Assembly (NCBI GenBank): GCA_027886175.1
Contig: JAJNNQ010000137.1
Location: 33,590,001-33,654,000, forward strand
Reading direction: 5' to 3'
Length of the DNA: 64,000 bases
DNA from: Phylloscopus collybita
Lineage: Eukaryota; Chordata; Aves; Passeriformes; Phylloscopidae
The notes under the pieces were generated by a model. The model did not search any database. It was not told the DNA's origin and saw nothing but the letters and a program-made list of their open reading frames with translations. Position numbers and translations under genes: made by a program. This document shows, in pieces, positions 14,301 to 25,509 of this stretch; within the stretch, counting starts at the first letter, position 1, and the number at the start of each line of letters is the position of its first letter.

Positions 14301-14530
14301 GCTGCTCTAGAAGCTTGGAATTGGCCAGTTGAGAAATCTTAAGGACATAGGTAATACTGTACACCTACTCCCCACTGGATCTCATAAAGCCTGGAGGAGC
14401 TGTTTCCATTCACTCTCTATCTGCAGCCTGGCACTTCTTGAAGCAGGTTATCAGCATCCTTTCTTCAGGACCCAGCACAGCTCATTTATCTTCTGAAACA
14501 AGGCTCCACTTCTGGTAGCCTTGCCATCTT
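11336..14530. other. Intergenic DNA, no gene seen
   Basis: AT-rich non-coding sequence with short T and A runs (for example near 11919-11931 and 12380-12391). The open frames are short and do not resemble known proteins. No splice-flanked exon or RNA gene was recognised. Confidence 0.55.
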
Positions 14531-14635
14531 GCCTTTGATATAATGGTTTGAGCACACACCTCTGACATAAAAGACCTGGGTTAATCCCCAGCTCTACTGG
14601 TGAGGTTTCACACCCAAGAGACTTGCCTCCCATCA
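14531..14635 (+). mobile_element. tRNA-derived SINE remnant (MIR-like head)
   Basis: TATAATGGTTTGAGCACA has the form of a tRNA-derived A-box region, and GACCTGGGTTAATCCCCAG that of a B-box (GGTTCRANYCC-like). CTCTACTGG follows, as in the MIR GGCTCTGCCACT segment. It cannot be a functional tRNA: no acceptor stem pairs and the D arm is decayed. It is probably the head of an ancient tRNA-derived SINE. Confidence 0.45.
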
Positions 14636-16862
14636 GGGCAGTCCAACTGCCAGATTAAAGACTGCTGGAATGAGGGAGAAGATAGGCTTTCTCTATTCTT
14701 TCTGTAAGAGTTGTGCCATTGCAAAATGTAGATAAGGATCTAAGACCAAGCATGACTTCATTCTAGTGGTTAAGGACATTTCACTTGCTGTTTTCAGTAT
14801 ATTTTTTCCTGTGATCATCTAGGTGAGGACTACTTAACGTTAACTTAGAAATATGAATGGTGTTGACATACAGGATGACAACTTGGGATTTCTCTCTTTG
14901 TGCTTGTTTTAAAAGATTTACCTAATTTCTAGCCCTGTTAAAGGACAGCCCTGCACATCTGAAATAGCAGAAGTTTCAGGCTTTCCCATGGCACAGAAAG
15001 AGGTGTCTTATTTTTTCAGTTAGATGCAACTGAGCAGAACTTTCCAGGGCCACAAGTCTGTATGGACAATTAGTTTTTATTTGGATTGGATCCCTGTCCT
15101 TTTCAAAGCTAGGCTAATGTGGAACACTGGAATGAGTAAGGCTTCTCAGCACACCAAGTTCATGGCTCTGTGGCAGGTTGCAGGATACCTATGGTACTGA
15201 AAAGTGGTTAGATCTGAAAGCAGATCAAATGTCAACCTGATCCGTATATGCAAACTTGAACTGGTGTGTATGTACCAAATGTACCAAATATTAATCAGCA
15301 AAATTAGACAAAGTTCAAGGATAGATAACTGAACAATAGGATTGTCATCCATCTTTCCATTGCTGTGATAATCATGCATGTCAGTGAATTGTCTTTTCAG
15401 TTTCTATGTCTGTCTCTAATTGTCCTAGTTTAAATCCAAATGAAATTCCTAGAAAAAAACAGAGTGCAAGGAGCCTACCATTATCACCACACAACTCACT
15501 TCATGTCCCATCAGAATGCACACCTAGCTTCTCTTGGAAACAAAATTTAAATAACCATGTCCTCTGAGACCAGGCACAAGTATCTTCATAAAGGACTTCT
15601 ACAAGAACGTTCTATTTGGTATTTCATGCAAATATGTAGAAACACTTACCTCAGAGTTCAGATTTCTCAGACTTTTACTCTCTTTTGGTTTCACAGTGCT
15701 TGTCAGATAATAATGATAGACCTTGTAATCACAAGGACAGCACTGCTCTTTCATTGGGCATAAATCTGAGGCAAATCCATTGGTATCAGAAGTTTTAGCC
15801 TAGTTTTGGTTTAGTGTACATGCGAACAGAATCTATACATCTCATTTTTCTTTTGATATAATCCAGTGTATCCGGAAATAAGAAAGCCATATCAAGCCCC
15901 AAATCAAGTTTTTAAAAATATCAGCTTTCTTTTACAATCTGGGTGGCCCTCACCATGTCTGGGAAAACTTGAACCCAGTGGCCCTGGGTAACACATCACC
16001 TGCTTTTTTCCAGACTGCTGTAATCAATTTGTCTTTATCCACCACATTACCAAAAGACACTATTAAAATTCATATCTGTGTGTTCTCCCCAGAGGGTAAA
16101 CCATCAGAGATCTCCAGGGTTTTGGAGGTTTTGTGGAGATGCAGAAGGCTTTAATTATATTTAAAATAAGATCAAATTTCTTCCCTACAGTAATTTCAGA
16201 TACTTCTACCAGATTCCTGTAGGGTTATTTTGCACTCTGAAAACTTGATCAATTATCAACCTCACAAATTACATCTTTTGTTTACATTTTTCTAGAACAT
16301 CAAAGAGTGTTGCTTTAAAAGACTGTTCCCAGGCTTAAATAATGATGTTTCACTTTTTTGCTTAAAGACTTATGATGATCTCTCTTGTAGACCCTGTAAT
16401 GGTTTGGGCCTGAAGGATCTTAGTCACATTTAGGATTATTTTTAAGACTTAGTATTCTCTAAGAGTTGAATCCTCAAGTTCTGCCTCAGGCAAAACTGTT
16501 AAAATAAATGAAGTTCTACCCAAGGAGTTGAAGAATAAGAATCAAGTTAAAACTTAAAATTTTGGCCCCAAGATATTAACATCTTCTAAACTGTCAGGAG
16601 AGGCAGTATTTTTTATCTAAGGAATTTATTCCACTGTTTTGCTAAAACCCTTGGCAATATATATGAAGGAAGGAGATTCAGTTCTTCTTGAGATGCCTCT
16701 CTCTGCAAAACAGAGAAGACAAACATGCAAAAGAACATGACTTTGGGCTACCATTCCTCTGCTTAAATTTGAGGCATCTTCTTGCAAAAGAATATCTCAG
16801 GAACATGAGTGGCGTTCCACAAATATATAAAAATGCAAAACTCATTGGAAAGGGGAAACACG
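14636..16862. other. Intergenic DNA, no gene seen
   Basis: AT-rich sequence without a recognised gene, RNA or mobile element. Small open frames are treated as chance. Confidence 0.55.
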
Positions 16863-16908
16863 TAACCCATAACCCATAACCCATAACCCATAACCCATAA
16901 CCCATAAC
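16863..16908 (+). repeat. (TAACCCA)n heptamer tandem repeat
   Basis: About 6.5 perfect copies of the 7-bp unit TAACCCA in 46 bp. Related single units recur at 16986-16999 (TTACCCATTACCCAT). The unit differs from the vertebrate telomere hexamer TAACCC by one added base. The minus-strand frame that reads across it as a short peptide repeat is not a gene. Confidence 0.95.
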
Positions 16909-19900
16909 GAGACCTGTAATGAAGGATCTGCTTTCAGAGCAGAGCTGCCAGTAACTCTGCACCTGTGTCTGTCTACACATTTGTTTACCCATTACCCATC
17001 TTGTTTACTATGTTGTACTTGTCCATCATGTCTCAGAGTATTGTTCTGTGGAATTCCATGAGAATGCTTGATTTTTGTTTCCAAAAGGCAATTCTTAGTT
17101 TTCAAACACTGTAAAATTTCTTAGAGGAAATTAGCATATAAACATGGTTTGTCTTCTCTTAATATTCCATTCTAATAACCCCCTATAATCTTTTTTTTTG
17201 TTACTTTTTGCAACATTGTATTTCCTGTAGGTAGTAAGTGTTTCTTCAGTGTGTATTGTCCTATTGTTTTCAGTGTCAAAAAAAGAAAGTACTTGCTATA
17301 ACTGGAGTTCCTACCCATGAATACTGATCACTTGAATCCCATTTTGCCTCATTCATACTGTTTCCCACACGCTCCTGCTCTGTTTACTACTGAGTTCTAT
17401 ATCTAGCCACCTGCCCTCTAAAGTTTTAAATGACAGCTAAATTGGGAGCAGCCATACACACTGTTCTGTGAGCATCTAATGAAGCCTGAACACACTCCCT
17501 GTGGGTGTTGGTTATCCTCTGGTCTTCCTTCTCCTTTTTGCTGGGAATAGTCCCACATTTGACTTTCTCTACCAGACAAAAAGAGGAGTTCTGCAGCCAG
17601 TTTGGAAGGTGTTCTGAATGACCAGCCAATCATCTGTACCATTAGATAAAGGGCTACTCTCAAATTTAACCTATTACACCTGAATTCTGCCCAACTTTCC
17701 TTCTCTCAGAGTATTCATGTAGATCTCCCTTAGCTACTTGTAGAAGCCTAATTATTTTCTAGACTTTGTTCTTTCAAGTGTGGTTGAAATTAGTGGACTG
17801 TTTCCTTAGAAGGACGGGCTTAACATGATTGCTAGTGGAGTGCCATCCATTTTGCAGGACATACTAGGCGTTTCTTTTAAAAGCATACAATTCTGAGAAG
17901 GTTGTTCTTCCCACAGAACAAAATCAGTTATCAAATATGACATCAGAATCAAATTGTCTTTCACAAATGTCCTGTACTCTGCTGCCTTCCCCACACTATC
18001 TCTGTGCTGAGATTACCGAGTCCCTGCAAAATTAGTAGAGCTGTGCAGCTCGCCCTAAATGTTAATGGAATGCAATGCAAATAGCACGTACCTTCAAAAC
18101 TGAGATGGTTTCAGTTGGTTTCTCTGATGACTGCAGCAGTGGCAGAATCCTGCAAAAACAGCCTGGTGGTCACTTCTGGATCAAAACTGAGATGAATTTC
18201 AAGTCATTGTTGCTTGTTTCATTAGTTTCCCTCTTGATTCTACTTTTCAAATCTATACAGCCCTATACAGCCAAACAAAATGCAAAGTGTCAACATATGC
18301 AGCCTGCTGATGAGACTTGGAAAAGAACTGGAGTTTTCTGCATTCTGTCCATCAAAGTACATAATCTCACTCTTAATTTTAGGCATGTGAGTAACTCCAC
18401 TAAAAAGAACAGAATTACCTACTCAGCTGGGTCCTGGCCAAAGTACTGAGCCTATGAAGTATTGAATTCTCAGTGAAAATAAGCTGTCTTGGTTGGAGTG
18501 AGAGAGACTTTTGGAAATAGGAGAGTATTATATTTCATGCAGCTCTGTTATTCCATTATTTAGTTATGCCAATTAATGCATGAATGTTCCATCAATTTTT
18601 AATTTTTTTTTATTTTACACAGAGTTCATGCATTTAGGAAAGTGTTCAATCTGTCAAAGAGTATAATGCCAGATAATTATATTCTGTTTTAAAGGACATA
18701 CACCCTTGCAATAAACCAACATTCAAACATCTGGCATCTAGATTTTTGGGATTTCTTTACAATTTACACTCCAAGAATCCTGCTCAATTCGTTGGAAGCA
18801 TCTGTACTGATGTCACTGCACAAATATCACCTTATACATTGTCAGAAATCAAAATACAGTTACTACTTCTCCAAATTCTAATATGAATGTAGTACCTATT
18901 CTAACCTTTAGTAAATATAAGATACTCTGTTATAAAATAATGCTATATGAAATTGTGACTTTTATGCTTCTATTTAAAACATTCATTACTAGACTGACAG
19001 AAGTTTAAACATTTTGCTTTGAGGATGAAGAAAAAGCTGTAACTTTCTGCTTTTTAAACTCAGAGTTCATATTTTTGTAGAGATATTTATCTTTACAGAC
19101 TATCCATTGGGGCTGTGTATGTCACATATATTTTACCAGTTCTTGTTTGGAGTGGCTTGCTTTTGGCTATTTTGTAAAATATAAAAAAGTGGACCAAAAC
19201 TAAATAAATATACCCTGCAAACACCTTCTACAGGTGAGCTGACAATCTCTAAGGCATTACTTGCTATAGATATTCAATCACACAGAAATACACCTTGGAA
19301 CTGCCACTGGACTTCTGTGTGTTAGACTGCTATATGGGAAAGCTATTTTGGATAATATTAAGAGGATTATATTGTGTTAATATGTTTTGGGTTTTTTTTC
19401 TTTCCATCAATAAGTAAAATAGGTAGAAGAACCTAAGGTACTAAGTATTACTTCAAAAGTGCAAGAAAAGTGCTTGAAAAATATTGTCAATAAATTCCAA
19501 GTAGTCTCATAAGCGGGATAAATGACATAATGTTCTGCATTATAGACAAGACAATTTTCTGTTAAAGATTTCTTCAAAGCCAGCCCTAGAGCTAGTCCAG
19601 GAGGGCAGTCCGTTCAGGAAAACAAACCTGAAGAAGAGTGAATTACGAAGCCTATAACTGGTGCACCATCTCTTACCCTCTCTGCCCATACACTGGAGAC
19701 AATGTATGGAAGGAAAAATAAAAAAAAAAAAAACCTTAAGGAAAGTAAATAACTGCTTTTGCTTTGGGAAGTTCTGGAGATTTTAATGCCATTTTCTGTT
19801 GAAAGCAAAGGAAGGAATGATGCTCCAAGGACAGACTACAAAGTTGGCCTAATAAATGTGAACGGATATACAGGGCTTGATTGTTCTTTCACACCAATGA

Positions 19901-20349
19901 AACTCCATGGACTGAAATTAGGCACACTAATTACACAATACACTTCTGTAAATGATTTGTCACTCTGAAGTGAATGAACTGTAATATAACCTAAGGCACA
20001 ATGTGCATGTGCAGCCTGGCCCCTCAGGCCGTGTGTTAATAGTAACACAGCTTGTCATCATGTGTTTTTAAATTTTTAAATCTAAATAAAATATACCATT
20101 GCATGTAATAAGTACTTTAAATGGCAGATGTGTAATAAACATCTCTATTTATGACAGACTTAAGCAGCAAAACATAATGAGGTGTGGTTCTGGTACAAAT
20201 TTTGCTTCAGGTTCACTTTGTACTTTTAACCACCTTCATTAATTACACAGCTAAGATCATGCCCTGGAGAGCTTTAATTTTCTTGTGATTATATAATGGT
20301 CTCTTGCTGATATCATTATACAAAAAAAATAAATAAAATATTAGGAATG
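16909..20349. other. Intergenic DNA, no gene seen
   Basis: AT-rich. The longest open frame (18075-18449, + strand, 124 codons) begins at an arbitrary ATG. It has one hydrophobic stretch by chance and no family resemblance that I recognise. No splice-flanked exon or repeat body was recognised. Confidence 0.55.
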
Positions 20350-20388
20350 TTTTCAGACTTTTCAGACCTTTTCAGATGTTTTCAGAGC
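20350..20388 (+). repeat. Short tandem repeat, 9-10 bp unit, 4 copies
   Basis: Four head-to-tail copies of TTTTCAGAY(N): TTTTCAGAC, TTTTCAGACC, TTTTCAGATG and TTTTCAGAGC, followed by TTTT. It looks like a local slippage expansion. No function is inferred. Confidence 0.85.
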
Positions 20389-20984
20389 TTTTAAGTATAG
20401 CGATTTGTTAAACATATTTTTACCAAGTCTGAGCCACAACTGAAAACATCTAAACATGTTTGTTTGCCTTAGGTAACCATGCAACTTTTCCTCTGTGTTT
20501 GCACTACCCTTTCTCATATACATGATTTTTGAATGACTGCCATTACCCTTGTTTCTGTACACCAGAAATGTCTTCATCTTCATAAAGGCCCTGGAAGATA
20601 GGGAATACTCACATCTGTGTTTTCCTGATAGGGCACAGCTTTTCATTCTTGCTCGGCTAAGTGGGAGGTAGGTATCCAAACACTTCCAAGTTGTTGTGCG
20701 TATGTGGTTTGCCCTAGGTCAGGCAAGAATGAACAGGAATTGTCTCCATTTCCTGAGCTCCTAACTGATGCTATAAGCCCTGGACCCTCCTTTGCACTCC
20801 ATATATGCACATAGGGAAAATGGACAAAAAGCCACCCAGTTATCAGAGAAGGTTTGAAATATGATGACCGTGCGCTGTAGGAAACAGGTTCTCGTCCTAT
20901 GGAGTGTCAGCTTTTGTGGCAGGTGGGACAATTTATCAGGCCCACAGCCTGTTCCCATAACCTTCTTCCCTGGCTACGGCTCTG

Positions 20985-21430
20985 GAGCATGTAAGGAACG
21001 GGCTGTATGTCAGATGAATTGTTCTGGCAGCAGCCACAGCTCCCACCCGGCCCCAGCCCGTGCTGATGGCAGCTTGGCTGCTCTCCCATCACACGAGGGT
21101 TACGTGTCTGGGATGTGACAGGAAAGTGACCCCTGGGCAAAATGGGAGCAGCTGCCATTGCTGCGAGCGTGCAATGTCTGGGGCGCAGCCGGCTCTGCTC
21201 CTGCTTCCCAAGCCGTGCAGGGGAACGAGGGCAGCCAGGCGCAGCCTGAGGGGCTCTGCTGCCGGGGCTGCTCCCTGCAGCCCCTTTGCTGGGCCGGCTC
21301 GGCAGCGGGCAGCGCAGGGAGCGGCGTGCCCGGGGAGCCGGGGCACGGGGCTGCCGCGCTGCCCCGCTCCCGCTGCAGCCACGCCCGCACCTCTGCATCG
21401 CTGCAAAGTTTGGGTTAGAAGGACTGCGTG
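20985..21430. promoter_or_regulatory. Isolated CpG-rich island, about 8.5 kb upstream of HMGA2 exon 1
   Basis: Sequence abruptly becomes GC- and CpG-rich between AT-rich flanks, densest at 21180-21400 (GCGGGCAGCGCAGGGAGCGG, CCGGGGAGCCGGGGCACGGG). Six frames stay open for up to about 200 codons here, which is the expected effect of few AT-rich stop codons in GC-rich DNA. None shows a recognisable domain. It could be an orphan CpG island with enhancer or unannotated promoter activity, or a CpG-rich decayed insertion. The sequence alone does not decide. Confidence 0.5.
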
Positions 21431-23052
21431 TAGGGACCAGCATACACTGCACCTCGAGACGGGGATGGGTGTCACACAGATAGCAAACCCAAATCTTCAG
21501 CCGCTTCTCTGTTGTCACTCCACTGGCCAGTCTGTGTCCTTCTGTTCCATACTAGTTTCCTTCCTCCAGGCTTCATTTCGTTGACAAATTTGTTTTGTTC
21601 TAGCCATACTAGAGTGTGGTTTCAAGGCTTCGGTGGGTAGATCTTAAGGGCCTTAGTTTTAATGCACATTCACAAAATATCCATTAATTTAAGTGAGAAT
21701 GCTGAATTTGCCACCTTTTGGAATATGTGCTAAGAATTTACTGTAGTGTAAATAATTTACTCCATACTTTGTGAAAGTAAGTATAGTGGAAAATTATATT
21801 TAGCCTTTAATTTCTAAACTAAAACAGCAATATTCTTCTCTGGTGTAATATATTTTCCAGTCATGTGATGAAGAGAAGCATTTTTTTCAGCTGAGCTCAC
21901 TTAAAAAGTTCAAAAGATAAATATATCACAATGACAAACTGCAAAATGCTATTCATACATTTAGGTAAAAATGGTTCCCTCATTTGTTTGTATTTCACAT
22001 AAACTGTATTACTGTTATTTCCAAAGAAAATACAGTACAAAATAATACTGATTAAAAATACAAGTATTGTTAATGGACCAAAACACAAATTTATCTTAGC
22101 TTGTGGGGGAAAAAAAATATAGAAACTAAGTATACTGTCTTTGGGTGAAATTCATTCCAGCAGAAAGTGATATCCTAATCTCCAGCCCAGGGCCCTACAA
22201 GGGTGGGACATGAGTGTAGTATCTAGTGCAGGGTTTTCTGCATCTCTTCTGTTCTGTTTGGTTCTGGATGGTTGAGAACTTCTCCACATGGGAAAGAGAT
22301 CTGGATTTACAGCACTGACAGGCTTGTCCACAATGAGAAGTTGAAAGAAATCTGAGAGCAAATTTGCCACACTCTTGTGACTCCATACGTGCGTCTGTGA
22401 GGACGCCCAGCGTGCTCTGAGTGTGAACTGGTTTATCTGATGGGTGTGAGGTGGGGCACACTTGCTGGGCACAAAATCAGTCCACATATGTCTGTTTGCC
22501 ACTTAAATGCATCCTCTACATGTGGAGTAACAGGCAAAAGTCAAAGGGACCCACTGCAAGAGGGCTACTGATTTCATTTTGTCCTGGAAGTAGAGAGGCA
22601 TTTCTCAGTTACCTTCTCATAAGTTCTAACTGTACTTGTGTGTTTTGGTTAAAGCTTATGGTTTGTCAAATGAAGCTTTTCCTGCTTTTTCCTTGGATTG
22701 CTTATTTATCCTGCATATGCAGGTTCTCTGTACAGTCTTCAGCAGGTAATGAGTTTTTGGTATAATGAGTTAGGACTTTCAGTTTCATCTTCATGCAGCT
22801 TACCATTGACTGACACGTATGACTCAGGTCAAAGGATCTACACTTAGAATACAAGTGAAAATGAGTAAATGTGACAACAATAAATCTGATCTGTAAAATT
22901 ATATAGCAACTGAAGTTGAATGAGTGATATATTGGTAGAATACATATAGTAGAGTATCATGTTGGGATCAGAAATACTACTTATCACACACAGAAGGTAA
23001 TGAACTGGAGGTCTATCATTTCAGTGCTCAACTATTTTTATCACTTTTATGT

Positions 23053-23098
23053 AATCAGTTCAAAAATCCCTTATGGAATTGGGATTTTTGAACTGATT
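23053..23098. repeat. Perfect 18-bp inverted repeat, 10-nt loop
   Basis: AATCAGTTCAAAAATCCC (23053-23070), loop TTATGGAATT, then its exact reverse complement (23081-23098). The arms do not extend further. It is the longest perfect hairpin noticed in the window. It is shorter than a typical pre-miRNA and no flanking stem continues it. Confidence 0.95.
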
Positions 23099-24738
23099 CA
23101 GGTATTCAGAAATACCCTGATTTCTCTTTCCAAACAATTCTGTGCACCCTGTCTTGCTTCCAACACATATGCATGTTCTCTCTTTCTCACACACACACAA
23201 AGGATTCTATAACAGCAGGACCATTATAGAGAATAATCTAAAACATGTGGACTGCAGCCAATATTTAGATATGGTATAGTAAATTCTGGAAGGTATAAAA
23301 AGGAAATAACTGAACACATTGCAGAGAAAAATGAGCCAGTCTTAAGTAGTTTTAATCACTGTGTTTCATATAAAACCATATGCAAAATACTGAGCCTAAT
23401 ATTGAAGGGAAAATGTAAAGGGGTAAGGGAGAAGAAAAATCCAGTTCTGCTGGGATTTGGGATGGGAGTTGTTTAGCATTTTTGTAAGAACCCTTCAGGA
23501 GAAAAACGAAAACCATTTAAGCAAACATATAAACATATTTACCAAGCTGTATGACAACTGGGATCTGACAACCTTACCATGCATCCCCGTAGCTCAGTCT
23601 GAGCTAAAGGGTAGTCAGTATGGAGCTGCTCCTTCCTTCCACAGACAGCTGTCACACCTGGTTTGCAGGCAATTCAGTTACTGTGCCCACTCCCTTTGTC
23701 CAAAGGGATCTCTGGGAGCAAGAAACAGCCACCACAGCAGTATCAGGAATGAAGGAAGAGTAAGCCACTTCCTTTCCCCTTACTCAAAATACTCAGCTGT
23801 ATCCAAGTTTCTGCCAAATCAGTTTTGCTCAACATCCCAACACCCTGAGCTAAGCTCTAGTGCTCACCACTACAGCTGGGAGGCTATGGATTGCATCTCC
23901 TCTGGGTCTGCCCTTTTGCCATTTCCCTGGGCGGGTATGTCAAGCCTCTGTAGACATTCGTAGGCATGTGCAGTTGCCCAGAATTCTGCAAATAGCTGTG
24001 TTCTGTATTTGCATAAGATGCCATGCATGAATTGAAACCTGCTTGTCATTAATCAGAGGCTTTAGTGAGCTAAAGTTTTTCACTGAGATTCTTGCTGAGC
24101 CGAGGCTTCAACATTTTCACACTAGCAAACTGCACTGAAAAAAACCTGACTGCCAGCATCTATCTGATAAATAGTGGTTCAAAAGTGTAACAAATGCCAA
24201 ACAACACTTCCGTGTTTTAGTTAGTGTTGGACATGGATTAGGAGAAGGATAGAGAGGGGCTTTTTAGAAGTATTAGTCTTACTCAGCAGAGGGTGAAACA
24301 CCCATTTCACCAGCCTGTTTGATAACTGCTTCCTAAAGTACATGGAAATAAGTGGGACTGATTCTGCCAACTCTGCTCTTTCAAAATAGAAAATTTTGAA
24401 ATTTTTACTCCCTCAAAAATCAGTATGGGCCTTCATGGTGCTGCTCTGCATAAATAAGGCTCTACTTGTTAACAGGGAAAAAAAGCAAAATTCCTAGTGA
24501 ACCAAAACTTCAGCCATAAATTAAAGAACTGGATCTGCACAAATAAATTAAAACCAAAAACAAATTCCAAAGTTTCCACACATGAAAGGACTAATTTTGA
24601 ATTACTGAGTGTATGAATCAATGAAAAGACACTAACAGAAAATTGGCTCTTCCAACATACATCTTTACGTCCAGAGCTAGTAAGAACTAATAAGCAGAGG
24701 CATTTCTGTGGGGGTGACAGGAACACTAGTTTGCAGAG

Positions 24739-24759
24739 ATGAAGTACTGAGTACTTCAT
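24739..24759. repeat. 21-bp palindrome (10-bp arms, 1-nt centre)
   Basis: ATGAAGTACT, a central G, then AGTACTTCAT, which is the exact reverse complement. No further pairing outward. Confidence 0.9.
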
Positions 24760-25470
24760 ACAGAAATGCAAAAAGTACTTTCTGGACTGAAAGAAATGCC
24801 ATTATGAATGGTGACAGCCTGGCTGCATAGCTGTTGAGGTGCAGTGGAAGCGTGTTTTGGCCCATTAGGTGGCTGTGTTGCATTTTGAAGCAGTTTTTAA
24901 GTTGGAGAATTGTTACCAAATAATCCCACGTGGACTGATTCCACTGCAGCTGCACCAGAGTTAGCAACAATGGGAACCTTAGTATAGATAGCTTTCAGTT
25001 CCAGCAGCCGTTTTCAGCACTGTATCAGTTAACCCTGCTCTGAGGAGGGTTAATTGACACAGTGCTGCAAAGGGCTGACTAGATGAAAACTCATATATTA
25101 TGCCTCCCAACATCTTTAACAATTGTACAGCTGCATTCATATTGGCAATGGTGGGAATTTCGAGGAGGGAAGAAATTCGCCAGTGAAGACAAAGCCTGAG
25201 CAAGAGCCTTAATGTACTTTTCTGGGTCTTTTTGTCAGTCACAGTCATGCTTCCCTAAAGCATTCTCAGAGCCATCTCCGGGTTGCTGATTATGAAGCAA
25301 CAGCTCCTGTTGGTCCCACCAGCTGGATGAAAAGAATGGAAGAATGGTGATACACCCTGGCCCATCTCGTAGGTGCATTCAAGGTTCATGTGTCTGCTCT
25401 TCTCTCTCTTGTATCCCCACAGCACATTCTAAATCAGGGAAAACAAACATTAACTTTCCCCACAGTTAAT

Positions 25471-25509
25471 GTACATCTTGCAAATACAGACAGTGTTTGC
25501 AAGATGTAC
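25471..25509. repeat. 17-bp inverted repeat, 5-nt loop
   Basis: GTACATCTTGCAAATAC (25471-25487), loop AGACA, then GTGTTTGCAAGATGTAC (25493-25509). Sixteen positions are complementary and one is T opposite G, which would still pair as G-U in RNA. The arms do not continue outward. Confidence 0.95.

Noticed and set aside
14531..14603. A functional tRNA gene
   Set aside because: A- and B-box-like motifs are present, but the stems do not pair; better explained as an old SINE head.
18075..18449. 124-codon protein gene
   Set aside because: No promoter, splice or domain support; the frame length is within chance for this much sequence.
20907..21584. Overlapping open frames of 85-203 codons on both strands
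   Set aside because: They coincide with a CpG-rich block, are open in several frames at once, lack recognisable domains and end where GC content falls.
23053..23098. pre-miRNA
   Set aside because: A stem of 18 bp with no continuation is too short for Drosha/Dicer processing.
23587..23660. CCGTAGCTCAGTCTGAGC as a tRNA gene
   Set aside because: Only a D-arm-like match. No anticodon arm, T arm or acceptor stem pairs around it.
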